From the NCBI GenBank assembly GCA_026874595.1, contig CM049314.1, forward strand, positions 73,550,300 to 73,614,299: a DNA stretch of 64,000 nt, written 5' to 3'. The notes beneath the pieces were generated by a model. The model searched no databases. It was given only the letters and a program-made list of their open reading frames with translations, and was not told where the DNA came from. Positions within the stretch are counted from its first letter, which is position 1. The number at the start of each line of letters is the position of its first letter. Below, piece by piece: positions 24,801 to 34,679 of the stretch. The DNA comes from Sipunculus nudus. Taxonomy: Eukaryota; Annelida; Sipuncula; Golfingiida; Sipunculidae. The position numbers were made by a program, and so were the translations under genes.

Positions 24801-27800
24801 CTTAAACATGGTCTCAGTTTTGCTCTCGATCTTAAATGTAACTTTTACTCCTACTGAAACCCGTCTTCATTTTTGCTCTCGTGCAGGGTTTCATATTGCT
24901 AATTTGTGCACCCAAGCGCAGGCAGTAGGGGTGAAAAACCCTGCCCTGTCAGTCTGTGTGGTCCTCTGCTCACTTTAAGAGCAATGGTTAACAAAAAGTT
25001 TCATTAATTTGAAATTGTGTATATAAACTTGTTTACTTCTGCAATTTCCCAGTCCTCTTGCCAAGAATTTCAGTAAAAATACAGTACATGTTTAAAGGTT
25101 TCTGTACTTTATCTATCTGCTGAGAGAAAGCAGCACTTTCTAGGTCATAGCAGGTCAATCCAGTGTTCTTCAAAATTTTCTCTATTTTTGAGATCTTTAA
25201 AGATGTGGTCATCTGTTAACAGGGCACAAATTTTAACCAGTGGACCTAGAAACTTCTTACTGGAACACCTTGAAGGTCCATGAAAAATTGTCATGGAAAC
25301 CTGAAATTAGGTCTCTGTTATCAATATCCTTTAAGCTATGGGGCTCAGAAGAACCCCCCCCCCCCCCCCAGCATAATTAAAAATGTGAAACTAAAGTATC
25401 TGAACAACTACTGTATTGATCATCATGATTCTTTACATGCCTTTTGATCATGGAGTGTTTCATCAGTTCCTGCAGGCTGGTGGCACTACCTGTATTTTTT
25501 CCAATTTTTACAAATTTTTTCTCTATTTGTGAGACCTCCAAAGATGCAGTCCCCCGTTAACAGGGCACAAACATAACCTTTGGACCTAGAATCTTCTAAC
25601 TTGACATCAAAGGAGGTCCAAGAATAATCTCCTTTGAAACCTAAAATTAGGTCTCTGTTACCCATATCCTTTGAGCTTTAGGGCTTGTAAGTACCCTAAG
25701 TATAATTCAAAATTTGATACACATCAATGCATTCATCGCCATTCTTCTTTGCACGCACATTCATCATAGATTGTTTCATCAGTTCCTGCAGACTTGTGGC
25801 GTCACCTGCATTTTTCCATATTTTTACGCATGTAAAAAAAAATATTTTTATGACCTTCAATGATGCAGTCTTCCATTATGAAGGCACAAATTGTAACCAT
25901 TGCAACCTTACTTCCAGGGAAGTCCATGAAAAATCTCCTTGGAAACCTGAAATTAGGTTATATGATACCCATATTGTCCAAGCGATGCTTCAGTTGAATG
26001 GGGATACCACCTACGTTCCTTTTGTGAATGTCTTCCTAGTTCTACTCTTCATGCATTCTCCCCTGTATTTTTGAGACAACAAGTGACAGCTTTATATCAG
26101 TTGATAGACTGTGGTTTCATCTAGTGTCCTGAAAGTTCATATGATTATTGATTATGACTGTTTCTGTCAGTTACTGAAGACAGGTGGCAATATCTGTACT
26201 TTATAGCTCTGCTGAAAAAAAATCCTTGCAAAACTTATATAAAGTCATGGTGATCTATATTCTGCAAGCTGTGTTCTGGAAACATCAATTTCCCTGTTTG
26301 AACCAGTAGCAAATGTTCAGTCATGTCTAGTATCACAATTTTGCCATGAACCATCAAGTAATGTGCTTTATGCGTACAAATCTTCATGCCCCATCTCAAA
26401 ATTTTAACAACATTTGCAATCATTTTCTTCTAAATAAGACAGTTGTAAGTAAGTCAGTTGTAAAAATTAGGCTGTTATCTCATGCTTGTCAGCTGAGCGT
26501 TATGACCCATGGGTCACTTGTTAGTTATATTTAAAAATTGGATTATTGGATTTTTGAACAAGAGTAAAGACGTGATAATCCATAAAAAAACATGATTTGA
26601 TCTCTGTGAAAGGCAGCTAGGCAGAGATCATTACAGTTTGACCCAGGACTTCCAACTTAATATCAAGGGAGGTTCCATGTAAATTTCTTTAGAAGCTTGA
26701 AATTAGATCATGATGACCTACATTCTGTGGGCTACAGGATTTTGAGCATCGAGACAGGATACAAATCTTAACCATTGGACCTAGAAACTTATTACATAAA
26801 AGAAATAGAGGTCATCATGAAGACTCATTTTAAGCTTTAACTTAGATTGTTGTGGCCGATATCCTGTGAGTATCATCAAGCAAACTTATGTTATTGTAGC
26901 AGATTTGTTACACTTAGAAAGAATACTGAAATTATACAGGTTTCATCCTTATGTGTCATTTTGTTTTACTGGGATCAGTTACTAAATATATTTCTCTTTG
27001 TACAGTGGACTGTCTGAAGATTGTGATCAGCAAGTGTTTAGGATTTGGAATAATTCTTGGGTCAGTATTAGGTAAGTTTAACCATTTATTACAATCAGAA
27101 CAAAGAAATATAGAAACATCTACAAGTGATGTCAAATACTTGTCAATTTTCATCCCTTAGGACTACTGAACTTGTAAAAAGTAGCTCATCATGTGCTTCC
27201 ATCTACTTACAAGTTTGTAAACTATATTTGATATGTCCAGTATTCACAGCCCTTTAAAAATTTTCAAATGCAAATGTTTGGTCTGTGCACAGTGGCTGTG
27301 TATGTTGTTTAATACTAAATGGGGACATAATCATGAACAATATTATGCCTATTCTTTTACACTATCAGTTCAGTTTTACTTATTAGTTTCACAGCAAAAC
27401 CATTCAAGCACACAGTCACAGTACAGCACATACGGCTGTTTAACACCTTTTTATGGCTCTGCATGTTGGTAAACATAGTCCATGTGTGTCTGTTTACCAT
27501 AACAAGGGCGCATGATTGAAGGTCTGATTGTGAGCCACAACACGTAATGTTTCAGCAAGTGGGTACATGTATTTCAATTTTTAGGCCAAGTCATTCAGGG
27601 CATCTCCTGATTGCCTCATGTTGTGGCGTGGACGAAGCATGTGCTGTGTTTATGTTGACACCTGTGATCACGCCTGGTCTGGTTTTTAAAACTCGTTTAC
27701 TGGAGTGAGCAAACGGTTTCAGGGCAATATTTTAGCAGGTACAAAATTAATTTCAAAGGGAAGAATCTATTTTTCTTGTTAATTCAACATGTTTTATAGG

Positions 27801-30800
27801 TAAATAGGCCACACTATCATATGTCACACTTATATGTTTCAGTGAAGATTCCACAGATTGTAAAAATAATGGCAGCCAAAAGTGGAGAAGGCATCAATAT
27901 CCTAAGTGTGACACTAGAGCTAATGGCCGTCACTGGAAGCCTGGTCTATGCTTACGCTAACAAGTATCCATTCAGGTGAGCATTTTTACACATTGTAACA
28001 AGTAGGGCAGTAGTGGCACCTTATCTCAAGATACAATGTGTATCCTGATTCTTTGGTCCTATAAAGTTACATAGAGGGCTATCAATAGAAGAAAATTTGA
28101 AGAGTCTGGGGGGCTCAGGCAAAATTTTTGGGGAGTCCCATCCAAGTTTAGAGCGTCCTAAGGGGAGATGATATGTGTCCATTTTAAAGGGTTTTTGTAA
28201 AAATTGAATCCTTTTCATATTAAATGTAATTATCATTATATATATATTATTATTATTATTAATAGTGTCATTATATGAATATTTACTTATAGTGAAATGT
28301 AAGTCTCAGTTATCAGTATGGTGTTTACACAGCTGACAGGTTTGTTTGAGGCAGCTGGTAATGGTATTCGGATGCTTGGATCCTCAGAACCAAGTATCTG
28401 TAAGAGATATATAATACTATTTCTCTAATGCTTTAACAGTCCCATTAGAAAAAGAATGGGACACTTCGCAGTTTTTGTGCACATGCATATTAATGTCCAG
28501 CATGTCTCACAATGTCTGTAAAATGCCCTTTTCTTCATGCAGAGAGATGTGCAGTTTATATTTCTGACTTCTCTGAGTGATATATAAACACATACCTTGT
28601 TTGCAAAACAGATCTTTATTCAATTTGTGATAAAAAATATATTGGGAATTGTGGCAAATTTTACTCTTTTTTTTCACGCTTTATTTCCAAGAAGGCTCCT
28701 CTTTTTTTACCAGAGCACCTTTTTTTTGGTCATTTACCATTATCAGGCCTCCCACTGACTCATATTTCCTATATTTTCATTGAAAAAATTGTTTCCTATA
28801 TATTTCTATATTCTCAAGCATTTAGACCATGATCTCCTTTATTTTCTTATATTTTTTCAATGCACAATCATTTTTCCAATATAATTTTTTTACTGAATAT
28901 TGCATTTATATACACCACTTATTATTATAGTGGTACATTGTAAGTAAAGTCATCTAAATCATTTAAACATACCTGAAGATGTTGCCTAGGGAACAGGTGA
29001 TCCTGTAAATTACTAAGTAAACCATGATGGTGCTGTGAAAACTCCTTTATTTTTCCAATATTTATGGCTGAAAATTAAATATTAACTCCTCAGTTTTTGA
29101 CTTAGGTGCTACCATAAAATTCCTATATATCTTCAGGAGTCCTGCTTTAAATTTGTTATTTATCTACTCGATTTCAGTGCATATGGAGAGAGCATGTTCC
29201 TGGTCCTACAGACGTTGATAATCGCGTTCCTGGTGCTGATGTACCAGGGGAAGACGGCAGCAAGTATTGGGTACACCTCGGTGTACGCCGTGACTCTGGG
29301 CTTCCTCATGTCGCCCATGGCCTCCATGTCACTTCTGTGGGGGCTACAGGCCAGTGTTATGCCCATCATAGCCATGGCTAAGGTAGGTTATGATTAGAGG
29401 GTTGTTTTTTATACACTCGTCACAAATGGGATGTATTATGGTATACCCTCCAACTGTCTGTCAGGGTTCGTACGCACCTTGAAAACCTTGAAAAGTGCTT
29501 GAATTTAGTCATTTCAATTTCAAGGGCTTGAAAAGTGCTTAAAAAGAGAGAGTGGTTTGGAAAAGTGCTCGAAAAACAAAGTTTGTGAAAGAGGTTGGTG
29601 TATGTTGTGTGTATGCATACCTGGTATTTTAATATCGACTTTCGGGCATCTCTAAGCCAATCAAATGTATGAAATAGAAATAACCCAATCGTGGATGAAT
29701 GAGACTGGGCAGTCAAAGTGCCGATGGAACAAGTTAACATACGAGGGTAATAACCATGTTTATTATCAAATAGTAAGTGAGCTGCTTTACTGGAAAGATT
29801 GTGGAGATTTCCCCCAAGGTAGGTATAAAAGCTCTTTAATTGTATCCGCCAAAACAGAGTTTTGCGGAAACTATGTTTTCAGCCCACCGCCGCTGCCGCG
29901 TAGGTGTCCGGAGAACTCCTCCGTAACCACTGGGCGGAATTTTAGGAAACCTGGGATTATATTCGGGTCACATGTGAACTGCTGAGCCCCAATTTTGTTT
30001 TGACCTCTGACCTTTCCCTGCACTATGCGTCCTTTTGTGCGTCTGTTTCCATACATAAACCCACATATCTCGGGAACCGTTTGACAGATCAGGAAAAAAT
30101 TTTTGTACAAATGTAGCCCTTGGATAGCTTTATAACATACACAAAAAATGGTGGCGCCACCCCGCAATTAGGACCACTTTTCTTGGTCCCGAATATACGA
30201 TCCAGATTTTTTAGAGTTTCACAAATACGACCACCCCCAAATTGCGACCAATTTGGTCAGTCCCCAAGTTGGTCGTAATAGTGGGGTTCCACTGTAATAC
30301 AAAACCTTCAATATCTTGATAATTAATGCATGGATTGTCATGAATCTTGCCTTGAATATGGACCATGACTAGTTTTGTCAGTTCCCGAAAAGTGGTGGCG
30401 CCAACTGTATTTTTTGTTTTTTTATTTTTTGGTATGTTTCGATAAAAATTTCAGGTGTTGCCCGGCCATTTGTTGACACGTGCGGCCTGTGACTTGGCGG
30501 TAAACGGCAGAAACCTCGTGCACCACAAGGTCGTCATATTAAACTTGCTGATACAAAGTTTGACTAGTATTGTTTTGAATAATTTGATAATACTATACCC
30601 AAATATCGTATAAGGGTAACATATTAGGCCAAAATAAAAAAAAGGTATGGTTCTCAGGCACTTTTTTTTCAGGAATCAGTGTGGGCGAGTGTTTTTTTAT
30701 TTTTAATTTTTTGGTATGTTTCGATAAAAATGTCAAATGATAAGGAAAAATCATGATAATAACAGATTTATTTTGCTAAACACGTAAAAGCACTACATAA

Positions 30801-32938
30801 CAAAGGGAATTGTATGATTTTATCTTCTTGAAAGAAATGTCCGAGTGGCTGCAGCTCGAAATTGGTAAGTTTCTATTGAAAATCAAAATCAAAATGTTTG
30901 ATGCCTGAGAACCATACCTTTTATTTTTTTTTTGGCCCTACAGGCTTTTATTGATTTTTATGCCGTTGAAAACTTGAATGAAAATCCCCCACAATCGCTA
31001 AACTGTCAGAGTTTTTTGGCACCCCTTCTGCAGGAGGATAATTTGCTAAAGTTTGAGCTAGTCAGCAAATCAGAGATCCCTATTCAAGATATTAAGTTTT
31101 AGACCCTCATTATCAGATTAGTTAAATCTGTCAGGGTCTTGCCAAAGACGAGTGATCATTTTGATTGTAAAGTCAAAACAATGGGCCGTTGTGTATTAAA
31201 CCACGACTGGCTATACCAAAGGGTAAATCACAAGCGCTTCAATTGTTGTTTCAGATTTCGGTTAAATTTGTTACTTTTCTGAGTCATTTTCTTATATATA
31301 TTACTTATTTTACATTTCCTAGCCTTTTTATCACACTATATGGTCCATCTCATTATAAATATTATTTTGCATTTTGTGTTACAAGCCTTTCGATGTCTGC
31401 AACATGAATGGGTGAAGGTGCACTGACCGTCCATAAATTTTTATGTCCTTGAAAATACTTTTCAGGTCCTTGAAAAGTGCTTGAAAAGTGCTTGAAATTT
31501 TTCTCATGATAAGTGTATGAACCCTGTCTGTGTGTCCGTGTCCCATAACTTTTAGTGTTGCCATGATAGCTTATTGAGTTTAATGAGTATATATTTAATG
31601 AGTTCATAGGTTTCAAAACATAATTGTAACAGTCATATTATGCACTCCTGCTTTGCTTTTGTTATCAATGTATGTTTGGCAGCAGAATAACCCAAAAAGT
31701 GTTAAACATATTTAAGGGTTCATATTCTGTAAAAAATTGTTAAAATTTCCAATTTTGTACTTGAAGGTGCCCATTTTTTTACTATACATGTTAGGTGTAC
31801 ATGAAAGTGTTCTTTCTTGGAAATATGATAGCATTTAGCTAAGAGTTTGTTCTTAAACCATTTCCTTACACCTATACATAGGAGAAATAAACTTGCACCC
31901 TGCACATTCAGTGGTCCAAAAGAAAACGTAGACTATCCTGCATACCTTTCAAAAATCAAGATATACCTAAATCTAAATCATCACATACCCAAAAATTGGT
32001 CGTGCCACCTACAAACGTTTTTGCATGGCACCTATCCTTTCATCTGTGCTAGGTGAAAATTTCATATATCTGAGCAGTGGTTTGACATATCCGCCCGACA
32101 TTTTGCATGTGTATTCATCATGGATAGATTTTTAGTTTAGTTGGCTGGTTTCGCCACCTATAAACATGTTTATATGGCAGGCATCCATTCTATTAACTCA
32201 GGACTTGTTTTACATATCGGTCTGAAATTTTGCATGAATATAGATATTGAAAAGTTCTGCAGCTTGTACAAATTTGATGGCCCAACCTACAACCATTTTT
32301 ACATGGTATGCATCTGTTCATCTGCATGAGATAAAAATCACTTTGTATCTCAGCAGTTGTGTGACTTCTCCACCTGAAATTTTGGATGTGTATACATCTT
32401 AGATAGCTTTCTCATTCAAATGACAGGTGGCACCACCTACAATCATGTTTTTGTTGCAGACATCCATGCTAATATGCAACATATCTCACTCTATTACCCC
32501 TTTACACTCAATCCATGCCTCACTTCACCCATACCACTCTTATTTCGGCAGATACACGTAGTTGCTTATTGACTATCCGTATTCTAGTTTTCTGTGTCAT
32601 CAGAAAATCATTCATTCTATTTAGCTGAGCTCTGGGCCTTAGGGGCAACAGCTTACCAAATATTTATTCCTGTATGTATTTGTTTTGATACAATGACATT
32701 TTCTTTTCAGATGATTCAAGCAATGGAGAATTTTAAAAACAGCAGCACAGGGCAGCTGTCAGCCATCACAGTCTTCCTTCTCTTCCTTGGCTCAATTGCC
32801 CGCATCTTTACGTCGATCCAGGAAACAGGTGACAATATCATCATCCTGACATATGTAGTTTCGACGTTGTGTAACGGGATCATCGCTGCTCAGATGGTCT
32901 TTTACTGGGGAGCCAAGCCTCATGAGAAAAAAGAATAA
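15753..32938 (+). CDS. MPDU1: Mannose-P-dolichol utilization defect 1 protein (MPDU1), full gene, 5 coding exons
   Basis: The exons 15753-15849, 27006-27071, 27843-27975, 29178-29382 and 32711-32938 join in frame to 729 bases, that is 242 residues plus stop, close to the ~247 residues of the human protein. MPDU1 is a multi-pass ER membrane protein of the PQ-loop family, needed for use of dolichol-phosphate-mannose and -glucose in N-glycan, GPI-anchor and mannosylation pathways. Recognised landmarks are [14 protein letters not shown] (PQ at residues 58-59), the motif [19 protein letters not shown], the segment [14 protein letters not shown] (from 179) and [12 protein letters not shown], followed by [14 protein letters not shown] near the C-terminus. 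All introns are GT-AG and phases agree. The first intron is 11.2 kb, filled with mobile elements. The gene converges on the ankyrin-SOCS gene downstream. Orthology is strongly supported by motif order; expression cannot be judged. Confidence 0.95.
15882..18245. mobile_element. 2.35-kb foldback element with ~300-bp terminal inverted repeats (Mutator-like?)
   Basis: The left arm 15891-16189 and right arm 17946-18236 are near-perfect reverse complements along about 290-300 bp. Both outer ends read ggcaata.ataaaactcgg and are rich in cggaagtcggaag words. The flanks carry a 9-bp near-direct repeat, agattttcc (15882) and agatttccc (18237), consistent with a target-site duplication. Long arms plus a 9-bp duplication fit Mutator-like foldback elements. 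The AT-rich centre (16190-17945) has only chance reading frames, so the element is non-autonomous. It sits in MPDU1 intron 1, just 32 bp after exon 1's splice donor. Confidence 0.88.
18246..19185. other. MPDU1 intron 1 stretch without recognised features
   Basis: Mixed-composition intronic DNA. A short minus-strand frame at 18380-18577 has a few cysteines but no recognised domain. I see no repeat pair or splice-bounded exon here. Confidence 0.6.
19186..20690. mobile_element. Dispersed repeat, copy 1, with 23-bp inverted ends
   Basis: The sequence at 19186-19208 (cgagtctagaattcaggc and on) is the exact reverse complement of 20662-20684. The region from about 19330 to 20690 is directly repeated at 20960-21660, with about 650 bp of the middle absent from the second copy. 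It includes a tRNA-like SINE head near 20430. No coding frame is supported; transposon class unknown. Confidence 0.65.
20428..20560 (+). mobile_element. tRNA-derived SINE-like unit, copy 1
   Basis: Contains a pol III A box (tggcgcagtgg at 20434) and, about 45 bp later, a B box (ggttcaagacc at 20479), spaced as in a tRNA. The body continues with gttatgtgtactaataat and a tttctcgttacaggt tail. It does not fold as a complete modern tRNA by eye, so a SINE head is more likely than a tRNA gene. Confidence 0.65.
20910..21660. mobile_element. Dispersed repeat, copy 2 (internally shorter)
   Basis: Direct repeat of 19290-20690: the tataatttatcc-gttcttcac block is shifted by 1631 bp, but later blocks such as caccactt-gcttatgtgca and agggtttacaaataaa are shifted by only about 979, so about 650 bp is missing here or was added to copy 1. 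The end gcactaattctatagtcgctcc resembles the inverted end of copy 1 but is degraded. Confidence 0.7.
21397..21525 (+). mobile_element. tRNA-derived SINE-like unit, copy 2
   Basis: Homologous to the unit at 20428. A-box-like gcattggtagcgc and B-box-like tggttccagaacc are more degraded; the body gttatgtgtactaata and tail ttctcattacaggt match copy 1. Confidence 0.6.
22006..24688 (+). mobile_element. 2.7-kb dispersed repeat, copy A
   Basis: Begins with a hairpin, tagctcagctgactata followed by agtcatctgagcta, then a cgtccatccgtcc region. It ends in cagctgagcgccgtgaccc and ataggtcccttgtt. Almost the whole length is present in reverse orientation at 44778-45056 plus 50767-53117. Internally a block of about 600 bp is directly duplicated (22100-22700 and about 680 bp later), each with gactgcctaatatcaaaacc. 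No coding frame. The hairpin terminus with no visible target duplication resembles non-autonomous Helitron/Helentron-type elements, but the class is inferred. Confidence 0.85.
25130..26060. repeat. Tandem array of ~320-340-bp units
   Basis: Three diverged copies: agggcacaaa words occur at 25221, 25562 and 25881, each followed by a ggacctaga or related word and a cctgaaattaggt-like word about 100 bp later. A partial fourth unit lies near 26600-26880. The array ends at 26525 in an element end of the cagctgagcgttatgaccc type, so it probably forms the body of one mobile element. Confidence 0.75.
26485..26525 (-). mobile_element. Element terminus of the gctcagctg family
   Basis: Reads cagctgagcgttatgaccc then atgggtcacttgtt, the same terminus as at the ends of copies A and B. 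It marks the end of the element that carries the ~330-bp tandem array. The opposite end was not located. Confidence 0.65.
27006..27071 (+). CDS. MPDU1: MPDU1 coding exon 2
   Basis: 66-bp exon after acceptor tttctctttgtacag, ending at ttag|gtaagt. It encodes [21 protein letters not shown] (with the split valine before it), the first transmembrane helix of MPDU1. Phase 1 on both sides. Confidence 0.95.
27230..27805 (+). repeat. Dispersed ~550-bp repeat, copy 1 (MPDU1 intron 2)
   Basis: Shares many words in reverse complement with 60375-60870: for example tctgtttaccataacaagg here and ccttgttatggtaaacaga there, gggcatctcctgattg and its complement, and gttaattcaacatg and its complement. It occupies most of intron 2. 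No coding frame is supported. Confidence 0.8.
27843..27975 (+). CDS. MPDU1: MPDU1 coding exon 3 (first PQ loop)
   Basis: 133-bp exon after acceptor atgtttcag, ending at ttcag|gtgagc. Encodes [17 protein letters not shown], the first PQ-loop motif, then the helix [20 protein letters not shown]. The Pro-Gln pair that defines the family is intact. Phase 1 in, phase 2 out. Confidence 0.96.
29178..29382 (+). CDS. MPDU1: MPDU1 coding exon 4
   Basis: 205-bp exon after acceptor ctcgatttcag, ending at gctaag|gtaggt. Encodes [20 protein letters not shown], then [12 protein letters not shown] and a hydrophobic stretch ending in [17 protein letters not shown]. These match the central helices of MPDU1. 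Base composition is visibly more GC-rich than the flanking introns. Ends in phase 0. Confidence 0.96.
30150..30298. mobile_element. Fragment of the ggtcgta MITE family
   Basis: Contains tacgaccacccccaaatt and ggtcgtaatagtggggttcc then actgta. These words recur in the complete copy at 46895-47169. The left end is missing or diverged. Confidence 0.6.
30627..30937. mobile_element. ~310-bp MITE with ggcc...ggtatggttctcaggca ends, copy 1
   Basis: The left end has aaaggtatggttctcaggca and the right end its exact complement tgcctgagaaccatacct, both extended outward by an A/T run to ggcc. TA lies just outside on both sides. A second copy is at 39929-40257. Ends and TA flanks fit a Tc1/mariner-type MITE. 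Confidence 0.8.
31720..32592 (+). mobile_element. Dispersed element ending in a hairpin plus CTAG, copy 1
   Basis: Carries repeated ggtttcgccacctataaac / gtgccacctacaaacg words about 140-150 bp apart and ends with the hairpin gatacacgtagttgc... gactatccgtattc immediately followed by tag (CTAG at 32584). It lies directly upstream of MPDU1 exon 5. A 3' hairpin followed by CTRR is the Helitron hallmark; the left limit is estimated. Confidence 0.55.
32711..32938 (+). CDS. MPDU1: MPDU1 coding exon 5 (last)
   Basis: 228 bp including the stop, after acceptor cattttcttttcag. Encodes [20 protein letters not shown], the family's most conserved block [12 protein letters not shown], the helix [17 protein letters not shown] and a charged tail ending EKKE. 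The tail is lysine-rich but is not the exact KKxx ER-retrieval form. Confidence 0.96.
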   Translation: MIQAMENFKNSSTGQLSAITVFLLFLGSIARIFTSIQETGDNIIILTYVVSTLCNGIIAAQMVFYWGAKPHEKKE

Positions 32939-33242
32939 GAGATGATATCTCCGATAAATTTACACTTGGCACATAGGTGAGATGAAATAAGTACCATAGT
33001 CCATACCTCTGGTTAGAGGCAGGTAAATTAGGCCACCAAAAAAAAATTATTGTTCTACAAACTGGTCAAGGCACAATGGGTGGAATTTTGCAAGCTTTGA
33101 AAAATTTGCTTCAATTCTTGAAATTGTGTAGATGACCAACACAAAATTTGGTCAGTTTTCCATTCTTTAAAGAAATTTTTTCAGGGAGTTTGTGCCATGG
33201 CACAGATAAGCAACTTTATCCAGAACCTGGTCTTCATTTGCA

Positions 33243-33248
33243 AATAAA
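33243..33248 (+). terminator. Candidate MPDU1 polyadenylation signal
   Basis: First AATAAA after the MPDU1 stop codon, 305 bp downstream, in caaataaaattg. A variant attaaa lies at 33590. Which is used cannot be told from sequence. Confidence 0.4.
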
Positions 33249-33756
33249 ATTGATCCACAAAAAATGGGAGCAGCAAATACATAGAACTAGGTTTTTGTAT
33301 GGCTTGAGTAAATATTTGACAAAATTTCTGAAGTTCTTTCCAGGTGGACCAGCAAGACCTACAAAGCTGGTAGTTGGTCTTATTTCATCACACCAAACTT
33401 CTGTGTGCACAATTCTTGCACGCTCCAGGAGACAATTCAGGTCACATGGTGTATGGTGTATAACAATATTCTGTGGTTTACTGTGTATTTGTTGGCTTAA
33501 ATCTTATTATTGCATATTGACTTTGTCATATTTCATTTATTCTTCAGGTTTTAGGATCATTTTTGCAGGAATGCATAGATATGTTTTGTATTAAACCTAT
33601 AGTTGTATCTGTTTGAAGACCATTACAGACACTTTACATATGTCTTATATTAGAAAGTGACATAAATAGTGCAATTTTTAAAATGCTGTAGGAATTTCCA
33701 TTCATTTTTTAATGAATGAGAATTGTGTACTTTTTAAAATGCTGTAGAAAAAAAAA

Positions 33757-33767
33757 ATATATATATA

Positions 33768-33847
<80 letters not shown>
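33757..33847. repeat. (AT)n(CT)n(AT)n microsatellite
   Basis: A-rich lead, short AT run, about 20 CT dinucleotides, then about 30 AT dinucleotides. It lies some 800 bp past the MPDU1 stop. Confidence 0.95.
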
Positions 33848-33851
<4 letters not shown>

Positions 33852-34679
33852 GGATAAAAAGTACTAAACTCCACATTTGACCAATTTCATGCACAATATA
33901 TATTGTATCACAGTGGCAGCTCTGATTTAGAATTTTATTTCCCATTATGCAATAATTTGCTAGGATTCTTGTGAAGGAACCTGTCGCTGTGCCAGTCCTT
34001 GAAAAACTCATCAGGTTTAGAAAATTTATCCAGATTTTCTTTAGACAAGATATATTCTTATCCTAAGAAACATTTCCTTTATCAATATATCCCAACTTAA
34101 GATATTTTTCTTGGCATATTTTTCTGAAAGCAAAGAAAAATGATTTCATCATTCTTATCACAATTTAAAATTTTCTTTACCTTAACAAGGTATATTTTTC
34201 TTTCCCAACTCCTTAGAAAGTTTTCACCATATCTTTTATGATGTTAAGAAAATTATTTTTGGCAGTGCATTCATAGATCTTGTCCCATGATGCACAGAGA
34301 AGAATTGTGATGCAAATCACAAAATATCAGATATAGGTACCCCTTATGCAGTTTTCAGGGACTTCGTACAGCTTTTGTCAGAAAATGGTGGCACAAGAGA
34401 TTTGATGCATTACAGAAAATGTCATATTTTAGACATCAGGTGGATATATTACATTTCATTATTGTAAATAACATTTCAGAATTAATTTTAAACCACACAT
34501 TCTGCAGGAGGGAATCTAACAGGCATGAGATGCCCTCCTTGTAACCGAATGCAAATCTGAGCTTTACGTTTAGTAATATCAGTATTATTGTCTCCACCAT
34601 AACAAAGTTTTGTAGATACTATATGTTTTTGGCCGGGTTCCGCCGCCGCCTCGTTCATTTCCGCAGCACTCCTTTGAGA

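Larger units (their letters stand above)
29462..31527. mobile_element. 2.1-kb element with cagggttcgtac ends (hAT-like?), MPDU1 intron 4
   Basis: The left end cagggttcgtacgcacc is followed by repeated ttgaaaagtgcttgaa words; the right end has the reverse arrangement, repeated cttgaaaagtgcttgaa and then gtgtatgaaccctg. The ends are therefore inverted repeats. CAGGG-type ends suggest hAT-related non-autonomous elements, but an exact 8-bp target duplication is not evident. Other elements (30150-30298 and 30627-30937) are nested within it. Confidence 0.65.

Noticed and set aside
33148-33594. 148-codon frame downstream of MPDU1
   Set aside because: Lies in the presumed 3' UTR; composition and residues look like chance translation.
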